Origin: Thermoanaerobaculaceae bacterium
Lineage (GTDB): Bacteria > Acidobacteriota > Thermoanaerobaculia > Thermoanaerobaculales > Thermoanaerobaculaceae
Assembly (NCBI GenBank): GCA_013388425.1
Contig: JACADV010000017.1
Coordinates: forward strand, 1-37,732
DNA: 37,732 nt
Reading direction: 5' to 3'
Shown here in pieces: positions 1 to 9,084 of the stretch. Position numbers and translations under genes: made by a program. The notes beneath the pieces are model-generated. The model worked only from the letters and a program-made list of their open reading frames with translations. It did not search any database and was not told where the DNA came from. Position 1 is the stretch's first letter. Each line of letters starts with the position of its first letter.

Positions 1-65
1 CAGGATGACGAAAGGAACGGTGCGGCCTCAGGATGACGAAAGGAACGGTGCGGCCTCAGGATGAC
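1..65. repeat. Tandem 28-bp direct repeat, 2.3 copies
   Basis: Two identical 28-bp units (1-28 and 29-56) begin with CAGGATGAC and end with GCGGCCT. A third, partial unit (57-65) leads into a different repeat. No coding potential is seen. The units contain the CTCAGGATGAC end of the palindromic repeat found just downstream, so this looks like local amplification of one arm. The array touches the window edge, so its true copy number is unknown and an assembly artefact at a contig end is possible. Confidence 0.8.
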
Positions 66-80
66 TGCATTTTCTCTCCC

Positions 81-247
81 GTCACCCTGAGGCGCGTCAG
101 CGCCGAAGGGTCTCGACAGTGCTGGCAGCCCGGCTGCGCAATGCCGGCGCTGCATGTTTGACGGGATCCTTCGGCCGCTGCGCGGCCTCAGGATGACTGC
201 ATTTTCTCTCCCGTCACCCTGAGGCGCTCCAGCGGCGAAGGGTCTCG
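81..247. repeat. Intergenic palindromic repeat, three arms
   Basis: The arm at 81-115 (starts GTCACCCTGAGG, ends GAAGGGTCTCG) recurs at 213-247. It is found inverted at 162-197 (GGGATCCTTCGGCCGCTGCG, then GGCCTCAGGATGAC). The segments 51-95 and 182-226 are near-identical, so the element is partly duplicated. A further inverted relic (CGGGATGACC) is at 361-370. This is the general form of dispersed GTCATCCTGAG intergenic repeats seen in many GC-rich genomes. The rest of 1-392 has no gene I can support. The repeats lie downstream of groEL, where they could fold in the 3' end of its transcript. Confidence 0.7.
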
Positions 248-392
248 GCAACGGCGGCAGCCCCGCTGCACCTCGACGGCAACGGGGGGGGCCTCGCGGC
301 CCCGCCCCATGCTTCCGTTCGTCGCTCGCCGCTGGCGCGCTTTGGGCTCCCTTGCTGGCTCGGGATGACCTCCACGCGCCCGAAGTGAAGGC

Positions 393-2340
<1,948 letters not shown>

Positions 2341-2396
2341 ACCAGGTCTCCCTTCCCTACGTAGAGGTGTTGTCGGTGTCCGGCGCGCGGGGCGGT

Positions 2397-2423
2397 TTAG
2401 CACTCTCCGCGCGAGACTGCTAA
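2397..2423 (-). promoter_or_regulatory. CIRCE operator of groESL
   Basis: The inverted repeat reads TTAGCACTC-N9-GACTGCTAA on the plus strand, against the consensus TTAGCACTC-N9-GAGTGCTAA: one mismatch in the right arm and a correct 9-nt spacer. It overlaps the predicted transcription start and the 5' leader of groES. The repressor HrcA is known to bind such sites and release them under protein-folding stress. Confidence 0.93.
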
Positions 2424-2424
2424 A

Positions 2425-2453
2425 AGAATAGGGTGTGAGTGGCGCTTTGTCAA
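2425..2453 (-). promoter_or_regulatory. Sigma70-type promoter of groESL
   Basis: On the minus strand TTGACA (2448-2453) is followed by a 17-bp spacer and TATTCT (2425-2430). The start point is predicted near 2418, inside the CIRCE element, which is the classic repressible arrangement. Confidence 0.85.
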
Positions 2454-2511
2454 GTCCAGCTAGGCCACTGAAAACAATGATCTTTTCAACATGTCCGAGC
2501 TGCAGCCTGGC

Positions 2512-3228
2512 TCACCGCCGTCCCAGGTCCACCACCAGGAGGGGGCCTGCAGCCACACCGTCGCGCGTGGGCTGCGGCAGGCCGCTGATGCTCTCGGCGG
2601 TCCACACCCCCACAAAGGCGCACAGGTTGTCGCTTTCGTCGGTTTCGGCGATGCGCCCGTCCGGGTCGATGTCGACCGAGAGGGTGTGACGACCCAGCGC
2701 GGTGACCCGCACCTCCAGGTGCAACCCTAAAGCTGCCCCCGGCAGCAACGCCGTGGGGTTGTCGTAGCGCGCCGTGAGAAAACGCTTCCCATCCAGCAGG
2801 AGCGCAAAGTCGATGGGACCGAACACCGAGGAGGGCCCGCCGTTCGTCACCGCCCACACCACGTGGGTGGGGTGGAGGATGGAGAGGAACTCGTAGGCGG
2901 GCGGATTGATCCAGCGGAAGTTGCACACCACGCACCCGGGCCACTCGGGCGGGGTGACGAACGCCAGGTTGACGGTAGCCCGCGGCGTGGGTGTGGGCGT
3001 GGGTGAGGGCGGCGGGGTGGGCGTGGCTGGTGGCACGGGGCGCAGCCGCACACGCGGCTGGGATGGGCCAGCTGGTGGAGCCTCGGCTGCTCTCGCCGCA
3101 GCGGCAACGGACACCGAGCGCTCCAGCACGACACCCCCCCACACCGCCACTGCCATCACGGTCCACACGAGAGCAGGCCTTAGACGGTGGGGCAGCTTCC
3201 AGTTGGCGGATCCTAGTTCCCTCGGCAC
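2512..3228 (-). CDS. Exported protein with CARDB-like domain
   Basis: A 238-residue predicted exported protein of unknown function. A basic N-terminus and hydrophobic stretch (about residues 19-36) look like a signal peptide or anchor. A Pro/Thr linker (about 68-82) follows, then one beta-sandwich resembling CARDB adhesion modules (about 88-220), with a DxDPDGRIAETDESDNLC segment near its end. The domain start VTPPEWPGCVVCN closely matches the last domain of the neighbouring large protein (3357-5633), so the two arose by duplication. The paired cysteines in GCVVC may form a disulfide. The start is GTG with a GGGGGTG stretch upstream. A different frame is also open here, but only this one has the domain homology. 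It has its own promoter at 3247-3275. Confidence 0.75.
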   Translation of the reverse strand: MPRELGSANWKLPHRLRPALVWTVMAVAVWGGVVLERSVSVAAAARAAEAPPAGPSQPRVRLRPVPPATPTPPPSPTPTPTPRATVNLAFVTPPEWPGCVVCNFRWINPPAYEFLSILHPTHVVWAVTNGGPSSVFGPIDFALLLDGKRFLTARYDNPTALLPGAALGLHLEVRVTALGRHTLSVDIDPDGRIAETDESDNLCAFVGVWTAESISGLPQPTRDGVAAGPLLVVDLGRR

Positions 3229-3246
3229 GTGCCACCCCCGCCGCGC

Positions 3247-3275
3247 AGGCTATGGGGGTTTGCCCGCCGCGTCAA
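3247..3275 (-). promoter_or_regulatory. Promoter of the small CARDB-like gene
   Basis: Minus strand: TTGACG (3270-3275), 17-bp spacer, TAGCCT (3247-3252). The start point is expected about 12 nt before the GTG start at 3228. The same -35 and a similar -10 precede the related gene at 5633. Confidence 0.6.
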
Positions 3276-3303
3276 CTGGGACCCAGCGCTTTCCAAGCGC
3301 AAA

Positions 3304-3334
3304 CGGCCGGCGGGCCCGTGGGCTCCGCCGGCCG
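3304..3334 (-). terminator. Hairpin terminator of the large CARDB-like gene
   Basis: A long G+C stem has outer arms at 3304-3313 and 3325-3334, with inner GCCC/GGGC pairing and a 2- to 4-nt loop. On the minus strand it is followed by GTTTGCGCTT, a weak T tract. It lies about 20-50 nt after the stop at 3357 and before the promoter of the next minus-strand gene. Confidence 0.65.
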
Positions 3335-3356
3335 CGGCGTAGGTTTCGAGATCGGC

Positions 3357-5633
3357 TCAGCGCTTGGGAGGTCTCGGCAGCACCGCCTCCTCGGGCACCA
3401 CCAGTTCCAGGTGCTCAACGGGCATCACGTCCACCTCGTCCCGCGCGAGTTGGATGGGCGGCACGCCCAGCGATCCGGCACTCTGGCCAGGCGGGAGCGA
3501 GCCATTCTCGGGCGAAAAGACAATGGTGGTCCACTCTTTCGTGGTGGAACAGGTGTTGTCGCCTTCGTTGCTCTCGGCGAAGGCGTTGTCCACATCGGCC
3601 TTGACCATGAAGGTGTGGGTGCCAGCGGAGATGTACGACTGCGTGTCGAGGGCGTAGTGAAAGACCAGGCCTTGTCCCGCCGGCCAGCCGCTGGAGTTGG
3701 AGTAGCTGACCGTGAAGAAGTGGGTTCCGTCGAGGTAAAAGCCGAACTTGACGGCACCGGTAATGGTGGAGGAACCGGTGTTCTGCACCGCCCAGTACAC
3801 GTGGGTGGTGTAGTAGATGGACAGGAACTGATACACGGGCGGGTTGACCTCGCGGTAGTTGCACACCACGCACCCCGACCACCCCGAGGGGGTGACCATC
3901 GTCATGTTGACGCTACCGCCCCCACCGCCTCCTCCCAGCGTGTAGGTGTAGTGCTGGCTGTCGGCACCGTTGAGGGAGCCCGAGTAGGTCTGGGCCACGG
4001 CGCCGTTCACGTAAACGGTGAGGGTGAAGTTGGTGGGTGTGGGCCCGCTGCAGGTCTTGTACCAGTCCACCCAAAACTCGTACGTTCCTGCCGGGGCGCC
4101 GCCCGTGGGCCAGAAAATGTTCTCGATGGGGGTGGAGCACATGCGCGCCGGGTCGCACCCCGCGTTGCAGTCCACGTCGAGCCGCCCGCCGGTGGAGGTG
4201 GGCCCGCGGTTGTTGTAGTAGATGGTCGTGCCGTTGGGTTCCTTCACGTACAGGTCCAGGTCGTTGGTACCGTTCCAGGTCAGGCGGAAGGCCAGCGATC
4301 CCGTGCCGGGCGTGGGCGAGGGCGTGGGGCTGGGGGTGGGCGTGCTGCCGCTCACGATCTGGCACTGCCCCTGGAGCACCACCTGGTTGTTGACCTTGAT
4401 CACGAGCTGGTAGGTTCCCAGCGGGAGCGGGGAACCATCGGTCCACTGCCAGGCAATGCCGGAAGCGTAGGGGAGCGTGCTGTTGCCGCCGCCGATGGCG
4501 CTGCCGTTGCGGTACCAGTCGAAGCGGAACGCCGTGTTCGGCGTCACTCCCGACCAGGGCCAGATGCCGTACAGGCGGGTGATGCCGTAGGCAAAAGAGG
4601 TGCCCGGGTTGATCGGTTCCCCGGTGCTGGAGTTGACGCCAGTGGCAAAGGTGATGGGCCCGAAGCTGCCGGTGGGTGGCGTCGTGGGAGTGGGCGAGGG
4701 GGTGGGCGGCGGGGGAGCTGAGCCGGTCACCTTCTCGTGGGGGACGAACACAGCATCGCCGGTGCGGTTGTCGATCACCGAGGCGCCGGCAAAGAAGTAC
4801 GCGCCCGCGGTGGGGCTGGAGAACACCGCGTAGCCATCCGTCACATCCGACCCCGTGACGCTCTCGAAGGCTCTATCGATCTGCTTGTACTCGTACCCGG
4901 CAAGGGTACGCTGCAACCGCCCCAGGTACGCACCGCTGGCGGTATAGAGGTCGATGTTCAACTGCATGGAGGCAGTGGTGGCGTTGACGAAGAGGAGGTT
5001 GGTGCGGTAGCCGCTCGTAGTGGATCGGTTGTGGGTGAGGTGGATGACCCGCCCCTGCTCCCCCGGCCCCACTGCTTCAGCCAGCGGCCGACCGCGCACG
5101 AACTGGCCGTAGGTACCGGCGGGCTGGTCGTTGTACGTGCGGCTGGTGACGATGAGGCTGTCGTAAGTGCTGCTTACCTTGATGGCCGCTGCCCCGCTGA
5201 AGGAAAACATGGAGGATACGAGGTCGCTGTAGCGCACCGCCTGCCCCGGCCCCAGGGAGTACGTCCGGTTGTCAGGCGAGGTGTTGGCCTGGTCCCGCTT
5301 CAGCAGGGACACGGTGAAAGAAGCCTGCGTTCCGCCCCAGTTGTGCACCTCCAGGTCGGTCCGCCAGTTGGTCCCCACCGCCCCGGAAAGGTGCGCTGCC
5401 GTGGTGACCCAGAACTCCCAGATGGCGGTGGCGCGCGACGCCGCCTCGCCCGGCTCGGGGGCGGAGCCGAGGGCCGCCACGCTGGCGCCAGCAGTGCCGT
5501 CACGCTGGTCGTCGGCGGCACCACCCGACGTCACCCCACCCACCACCGCCGAGAGCGCCAGCACCACTGCCGCGCCAAGGCCCACCACCCACCGATCGAG
5601 ACGTTTCCACCTGGGACTCCGTGCCATATCCAT
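3357..5633 (-). CDS. Large modular exported surface protein
   Basis: A 758-residue predicted secreted or surface protein. In order: signal peptide or anchor (about residues 12-32); a double beta-sandwich region (about 55-280) homologous to the N-terminus of the protein at 15568-17322; a Pro/Thr linker; a domain with WPWSG and FRFDWYRNG (about 305-405); a second Pro/Thr linker; a domain with LTWNGTNDLDLYVKEPNG (about 430-550), like DUF2135/YfaP-type domains; a poly-Gly linker; and a C-terminal CARDB-like domain with GCVVCN. No catalytic residues are recognised, so an adhesive or structural role is inferred. ATG 5633 has AGGAGG 4 nt upstream; ATG 5627 is an alternative with 10-nt spacing. The frame stays open far upstream, but that part is antisense to glycosyltransferase genes and was left out. 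Confidence 0.82.
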   Translation of the reverse strand: MDMARSPRWKRLDRWVVGLGAAVVLALSAVVGGVTSGGAADDQRDGTAGASVAALGSAPEPGEAASRATAIWEFWVTTAAHLSGAVGTNWRTDLEVHNWGGTQASFTVSLLKRDQANTSPDNRTYSLGPGQAVRYSDLVSSMFSFSGAAAIKVSSTYDSLIVTSRTYNDQPAGTYGQFVRGRPLAEAVGPGEQGRVIHLTHNRSTTSGYRTNLLFVNATTASMQLNIDLYTASGAYLGRLQRTLAGYEYKQIDRAFESVTGSDVTDGYAVFSSPTAGAYFFAGASVIDNRTGDAVFVPHEKVTGSAPPPPTPSPTPTTPPTGSFGPITFATGVNSSTGEPINPGTSFAYGITRLYGIWPWSGVTPNTAFRFDWYRNGSAIGGGNSTLPYASGIAWQWTDGSPLPLGTYQLVIKVNNQVVLQGQCQIVSGSTPTPSPTPSPTPGTGSLAFRLTWNGTNDLDLYVKEPNGTTIYYNNRGPTSTGGRLDVDCNAGCDPARMCSTPIENIFWPTGGAPAGTYEFWVDWYKTCSGPTPTNFTLTVYVNGAVAQTYSGSLNGADSQHYTYTLGGGGGGGSVNMTMVTPSGWSGCVVCNYREVNPPVYQFLSIYYTTHVYWAVQNTGSSTITGAVKFGFYLDGTHFFTVSYSNSSGWPAGQGLVFHYALDTQSYISAGTHTFMVKADVDNAFAESNEGDNTCSTTKEWTTIVFSPENGSLPPGQSAGSLGVPPIQLARDEVDVMPVEHLELVVPEEAVLPRPPKR

Positions 5634-5670
5634 GCCCCCTCCTTTCGCTCGTACGAGCCACTCATCCTCC

Positions 5671-5699
5671 AAGCTACGCTCTGCCCACCGCCACGTCAA
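5671..5699 (-). promoter_or_regulatory. Promoter of the large CARDB-like gene
   Basis: Minus strand: TTGACG (5694-5699), 17-bp spacer, TAGCTT (5671-5676), giving a leader of about 30 nt that contains the AGGAGG site. It is nearly the same promoter as that of the smaller paralogue, suggesting the two genes are expressed together. Confidence 0.6.
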
Positions 5700-5750
5700 G
5701 GTCGTGTCACACCGGCTCCACTCCGCGATCCGCCGGAGGAGACGCCCGGC

Positions 5751-6944
5751 GTGCGCTACCATCCTGCTGTCGAGACCGTGCGGCTGCTCGTTCTCACCGC
5801 CCGTCCGCCGTGGCCGCCCCGCCGCGGCGATCAGGCCCGCGTGGCGGGGCTTCTCACCCACCTCGCCGGCCGGCACGAGCTGCACGTGCTGGCGCTCCAC
5901 CCCGCTGGCATCGAAACGGCTCCGGCGCCGGCCAGCATCCCCCTGGCCACGCACCGCGCTGACCTCCTCCAGCAGGCTCGGGCGCTGGCCCGGCATCCCC
6001 ACCGCCCGCTCCAGGTGGCGATCCACTCCCTGCCCTCCTTCGAACGGGCGGTGGCTCGGGCTGTCCAGCTGCACCGGCCGGAGGTGGTTCTCCTCGTGCT
6101 CTCCCGCCTCGCCGGACTGCTCCCCGCACTTGCCGGCCTGCCCGTGGTCTTGGACTTCATCGACTCCCTCTCCCTCAACATGGCGCGCCGCGCCCAGCGC
6201 CAGCAACTCCTGGCCCCCCTGTTCCGGTTTGAGGCGCAGCGCATGGCCGCCTGGGATCGCTGGGCGCTGGGGCAGGTTCGTTGCGGCGTGACTGTCTGCC
6301 AGCGTGACGCCGCGGCCATTGCCGGCAGCAGCGAGGAGCTGGCCCGGCGCCTGGCCGTGGTGCCCTTCGGCGTGAGCGTACCGGAGGAACCACCCCATCT
6401 TAGGGAAGGCGAGAGCGTGGTTCTGCTCTCCGGCAACCTGGGTTACTTCCCCACGGTGGACGGTGCCCGCTACTTTGCACGCCACGTGTGGCCGCTGGTG
6501 CGCGAGTACCACCCCTCGGCGGCTTTCTGGCTGGCCGGTTCCCGTCCGCCCCGGGCGGTGCGGCGGCTGACTCGCCTGCCCCACGTCTCGCTCTGGGCCA
6601 ACCCGGAAGAACTCACGCCGTTCTTCCAGCGAGCGGCCGTGGCTGTGGTCCCCCTGCGCAGCGGCTCCGGCACCCCCATCAAGGTGCTGGAGGCCATGGC
6701 CCACGGCATCCCCGTCGTGGCCACCCCCGAGGCTGCGGCAGGTCTGGACCGACTCCCCCCGGAGGCCCTCACGGTTGCGGCGGATGCGCCAGCCTTTGCC
6801 GCCGCCACGGCGCACCTCCTCTCGGACGCCCACGCCGCCCACCGCCAGGCCGTGGCCGCCTGGGAGTGGGTGCGGGCGACCCACTCGCTGCCCGTCGTCA
6901 CGGCCACCTTCGAGGAGATCCTCGCAAGCGCTGCGGCCCCCTAA
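5751..6944 (+). CDS. Glycosyltransferase family 4
   Basis: A 397-residue GT-B fold glycosyltransferase expected to move a sugar from a nucleotide-sugar donor to a lipid-linked acceptor at the inner membrane. The N-terminal half has the family opening (LLVLTARPPWPPRRGDQAR). The C-terminal half has GNLGYFPTVDGARYF, a segment often seen in GT4 proteins of polysaccharide loci, and the donor-site motif GSGTPIKVLEAMAHGIPVVAT with the EX7E-type glutamate. GTG 5751 is chosen because GGAGGAG lies 9 nt upstream; GTG 5778 is a shorter alternative. It converges on the minus-strand polysaccharide operon, and its stop codon overlaps that of the GT2 gene. Donor and acceptor cannot be told from sequence. Confidence 0.88.
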   Translation: MRYHPAVETVRLLVLTARPPWPPRRGDQARVAGLLTHLAGRHELHVLALHPAGIETAPAPASIPLATHRADLLQQARALARHPHRPLQVAIHSLPSFERAVARAVQLHRPEVVLLVLSRLAGLLPALAGLPVVLDFIDSLSLNMARRAQRQQLLAPLFRFEAQRMAAWDRWALGQVRCGVTVCQRDAAAIAGSSEELARRLAVVPFGVSVPEEPPHLREGESVVLLSGNLGYFPTVDGARYFARHVWPLVREYHPSAAFWLAGSRPPRAVRRLTRLPHVSLWANPEELTPFFQRAAVAVVPLRSGSGTPIKVLEAMAHGIPVVATPEAAAGLDRLPPEALTVAADAPAFAAATAHLLSDAHAAHRQAVAAWEWVRATHSLPVVTATFEEILASAAAP

Positions 6945-6951
6945 CGGGGCC
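6935..6951. terminator. Small hairpin over two converging stop codons
   Basis: GGCCCC (6935-6940), loop CTAAC, GGGGCC (6946-6951). The loop holds the stops of both the plus-strand GT4 gene (TAA) and the minus-strand GT2 gene (TAG). It could act as a weak bidirectional terminator, but there is no T tract on either side. Confidence 0.35.
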
Positions 6952-7825
6952 CCTGGGTCAGCGTGGCCAGGGCATACCGGTGCCCGCGCAGGAGGGCGGC
7001 CACCCCCTCCCGGTCCCCCTGGGCTTGCAGGACGCTGGCGCGCACGGCCACCCAGAGCGAGTGGACGACGGCCAAGTACAGCCGGTAGGCCAGGGGGCGG
7101 AACGGCCGCAGTCGCGTGCGGGTGATCTGCTCCAGGTACAGCGGCGAACGCCGCTCGGAGCCGGTGGCCGCCCCGAGCGTGTGCACGGCTCGCATGCGCG
7201 GCTCGAAGCGCAGCCGCCACCCGCGCCGGCGCAGGCGCAGGCATAGGTCCAGGTCCTCGTTGTAGAGGAAGTAGGCCGGGTCGAAGCCACCCACCGCCTG
7301 CCACGCCTCCCGCCGGATAGCCACCGCTGCCCCGGTGAGGAACCCCACGTGGCGAGCCCGCCGGGCGTCCCCCTGGCGCCGGGACTGCCACACCGTACCG
7401 GTGAGGAAGTTCACCCCGCCCCCCGCGTACCACAGCTCCCCTCCGGGCCGGGCGAGCTCCAGCGGCCCTGCCGCCGCCCCCACCCGCGGCAGGGAGAGCG
7501 CCTCCACGGCAGCAGCAAGAAAGCCGGGCTCGATCGTCACGTCGTGGTTCAGGCCCACGATCGCCCCTCCGAGGCAATCCCCCAACGACGCCACGCCCGC
7601 GTTGAGGCCGGCTCCGTACCCCAGGTTCGCCGCGGGCTCGAGCACCCTAACCCCGCTGCCCAGCGCTCCTGCGGCGAGCGAGTGGGAGTTGTCCACCACC
7701 ACCACCTGCCGCGCCACCGCCGAAGGGTCGGCAAGGACCGCCTCCACACACGAAGCGGTGGGCGCCGGATCGCCGAAGTGGACGATCACCACGGCGCAGC
7801 GTGGCGTCGAGCCCTGGGGGATCAT
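6941..7825 (-). CDS. Glycosyltransferase family 2, rhamnosyltransferase-like
   Basis: A 294-residue GT-A fold enzyme, probably adding a sugar to a growing lipid-linked oligosaccharide on the cytoplasmic face. The N-terminus has VVIVHFGDPAPTASCVEAVL and VVVVDNS, followed by LNHDVTI at the metal-binding (DXD-like) position. Later come GFLTGAAVAIRREAWQAVGG and FLYNEDLDLCLRLRRRGW, the acceptor-side signature of WbbL-like rhamnosyltransferases. The ATG start overlaps the flippase stop as ATGA, so translation is likely coupled. It is the last gene of the operon. Specificity for rhamnose is a guess from family resemblance. Confidence 0.88.
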   Translation of the reverse strand: MIPQGSTPRCAVVIVHFGDPAPTASCVEAVLADPSAVARQVVVVDNSHSLAAGALGSGVRVLEPAANLGYGAGLNAGVASLGDCLGGAIVGLNHDVTIEPGFLAAAVEALSLPRVGAAAGPLELARPGGELWYAGGGVNFLTGTVWQSRRQGDARRARHVGFLTGAAVAIRREAWQAVGGFDPAYFLYNEDLDLCLRLRRRGWRLRFEPRMRAVHTLGAATGSERRSPLYLEQITRTRLRPFRPLAYRLYLAVVHSLWVAVRASVLQAQGDREGVAALLRGHRYALATLTQGPR

Positions 7826-9084
7826 GTGGCCGCCGCAGGGATCGCGGCCACCCCCGTCGGCCCCGGACGCCGCGCCGCCAGGAGCGCGCAGACGAACGTT
7901 GCCACGAAGGTCGCCCAGTGGACAGCCACCAACGTCCAGGCGCACCCTGTAAGCGCCCAGCGCGGGACCGCGTAGAGGTACGCGGCCACGGCCCCCACCA
8001 GCGCCCCGAACTGGCAGGCCAGCGCCCAGCTCTGCCGGTGCAGCGCCGCCACCACCACCCCCAGCACCATGCTGCCACAGGCCGGGGGCAGCACCCACGC
8101 CACCACCGCCAGCACCTCCCCTGCCTCGGCGTACGCGGGGCCGAACACCGCAGCGACCAGCGCGTCCCGCGCCACCCACAGCGCCGCCGCCAAAGCAGCC
8201 CCGAGCCCCCACGCCGCCACCCCCACGAGCAGGGCGTGGCGAGGCCCGAGCGTACCGTCACCCGCCGCCCGGCTGACCGACGGGTAGATGGACACTGCCA
8301 GCAGCTGCGCCACTCCCAACAACCCCCACACCGGCGTGGTGGCTGCGCCGTAATGGCCGATGGCCTCGGCAGCCACCCCGAAGAACGCCAGGGCAAAGGT
8401 ATCGACCCGCATCAAGAGCTGGCCCACCACCGCGAGCCCCAGGAAGGGCAACCCCTGCCGCCGCAAGATGGCCTCCGCCACACCGCCCCGCGGCCCCCCC
8501 AACCGCGCGAGCTGCGCCAGCACGTAGCCGGATCCGGCCAGCGCTCCCAGCGAAAAGGCGAGCCCCACCACCCAGACGGGCCACCTCGCGGCCACGGCTG
8601 CGCTCAGCACCAAGAGGGCGACCGCCACCTCGAGACTCCGGCCCACCACCTCCACGGCCATGCGGTCCAAGCCCTTGAACACCGCGGCAGCAGTGATGAG
8701 GCGGCACCGCAGCCAGGCGTACGGGAGAAAGGTCAGGAGGGCCCACCGGTACGCCGCACCGCCCAGCCACCACGCGCCAAAGAGGGCCGCCGGTACCAGC
8801 AACCACGCGAGACGCCCCTGGACACGGCGCGCCGCGCGGTAGAGACCGAGGCCGGCCTGGGGCGAGGAGGCCACCTCCCGGATCACCACCTCCACCTGCC
8901 CTGCGGCCAGCAGTTGGGCAAGTACTAAAGAGGCGCCGTAGGCCACGGTGAACACCCCCATGGCCGAGGGGCCCAAACCCCGGGCCACCAGGGCTGCCGC
9001 CAGGAACAACGCCCCTTTGAGCACCACCTCGCCGCTGGCGAGCCAGGCAGCGTTGGTGGCGACCCGACGGATCAGCCCGCTCAC
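7822..9084 (-). CDS. Polysaccharide flippase, Wzx/MATE-like
   Basis: A 420-residue integral membrane protein with about 12 hydrophobic segments and the N-terminal pattern of oligosaccharide flippases (RRVATNAAWLASGEVVLKGA, then LVARGLGPSAMGVFTVAYG). Wzx-type proteins move undecaprenyl-linked oligosaccharides across the inner membrane. The GTG start overlaps the stop of the sugar transferase gene (GTGA), and the stop overlaps the GT2 start (ATGA). No Wzy polymerase or O-antigen ligase is seen in the window, so the rest of the export pathway must lie elsewhere or the product may be a short glycan. Confidence 0.85.
   Translation of the reverse strand: MSGLIRRVATNAAWLASGEVVLKGALFLAAALVARGLGPSAMGVFTVAYGASLVLAQLLAAGQVEVVIREVASSPQAGLGLYRAARRVQGRLAWLLVPAALFGAWWLGGAAYRWALLTFLPYAWLRCRLITAAAVFKGLDRMAVEVVGRSLEVAVALLVLSAAVAARWPVWVVGLAFSLGALAGSGYVLAQLARLGGPRGGVAEAILRRQGLPFLGLAVVGQLLMRVDTFALAFFGVAAEAIGHYGAATTPVWGLLGVAQLLAVSIYPSVSRAAGDGTLGPRHALLVGVAAWGLGAALAAALWVARDALVAAVFGPAYAEAGEVLAVVAWVLPPACGSMVLGVVVAALHRQSWALACQFGALVGAVAAYLYAVPRWALTGCAWTLVAVHWATFVATFVCALLAARRPGPTGVAAIPAAAT

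Noticed and set aside
1-65. Possible CRISPR array
   Set aside because: The units are adjacent with no unique spacers and there are no cas genes.
2486-3235. Alternative minus-strand frame overlapping the small CARDB-like gene
   Set aside because: Arg/Ala-rich without domain similarity; the chosen frame shares a domain with the neighbouring protein.
5634-7577. Upstream extension of the large surface protein on the minus strand
   Set aside because: It lies opposite a clear glycosyltransferase gene; the signal peptide, ribosome-binding site and promoter all place the start near 5633.
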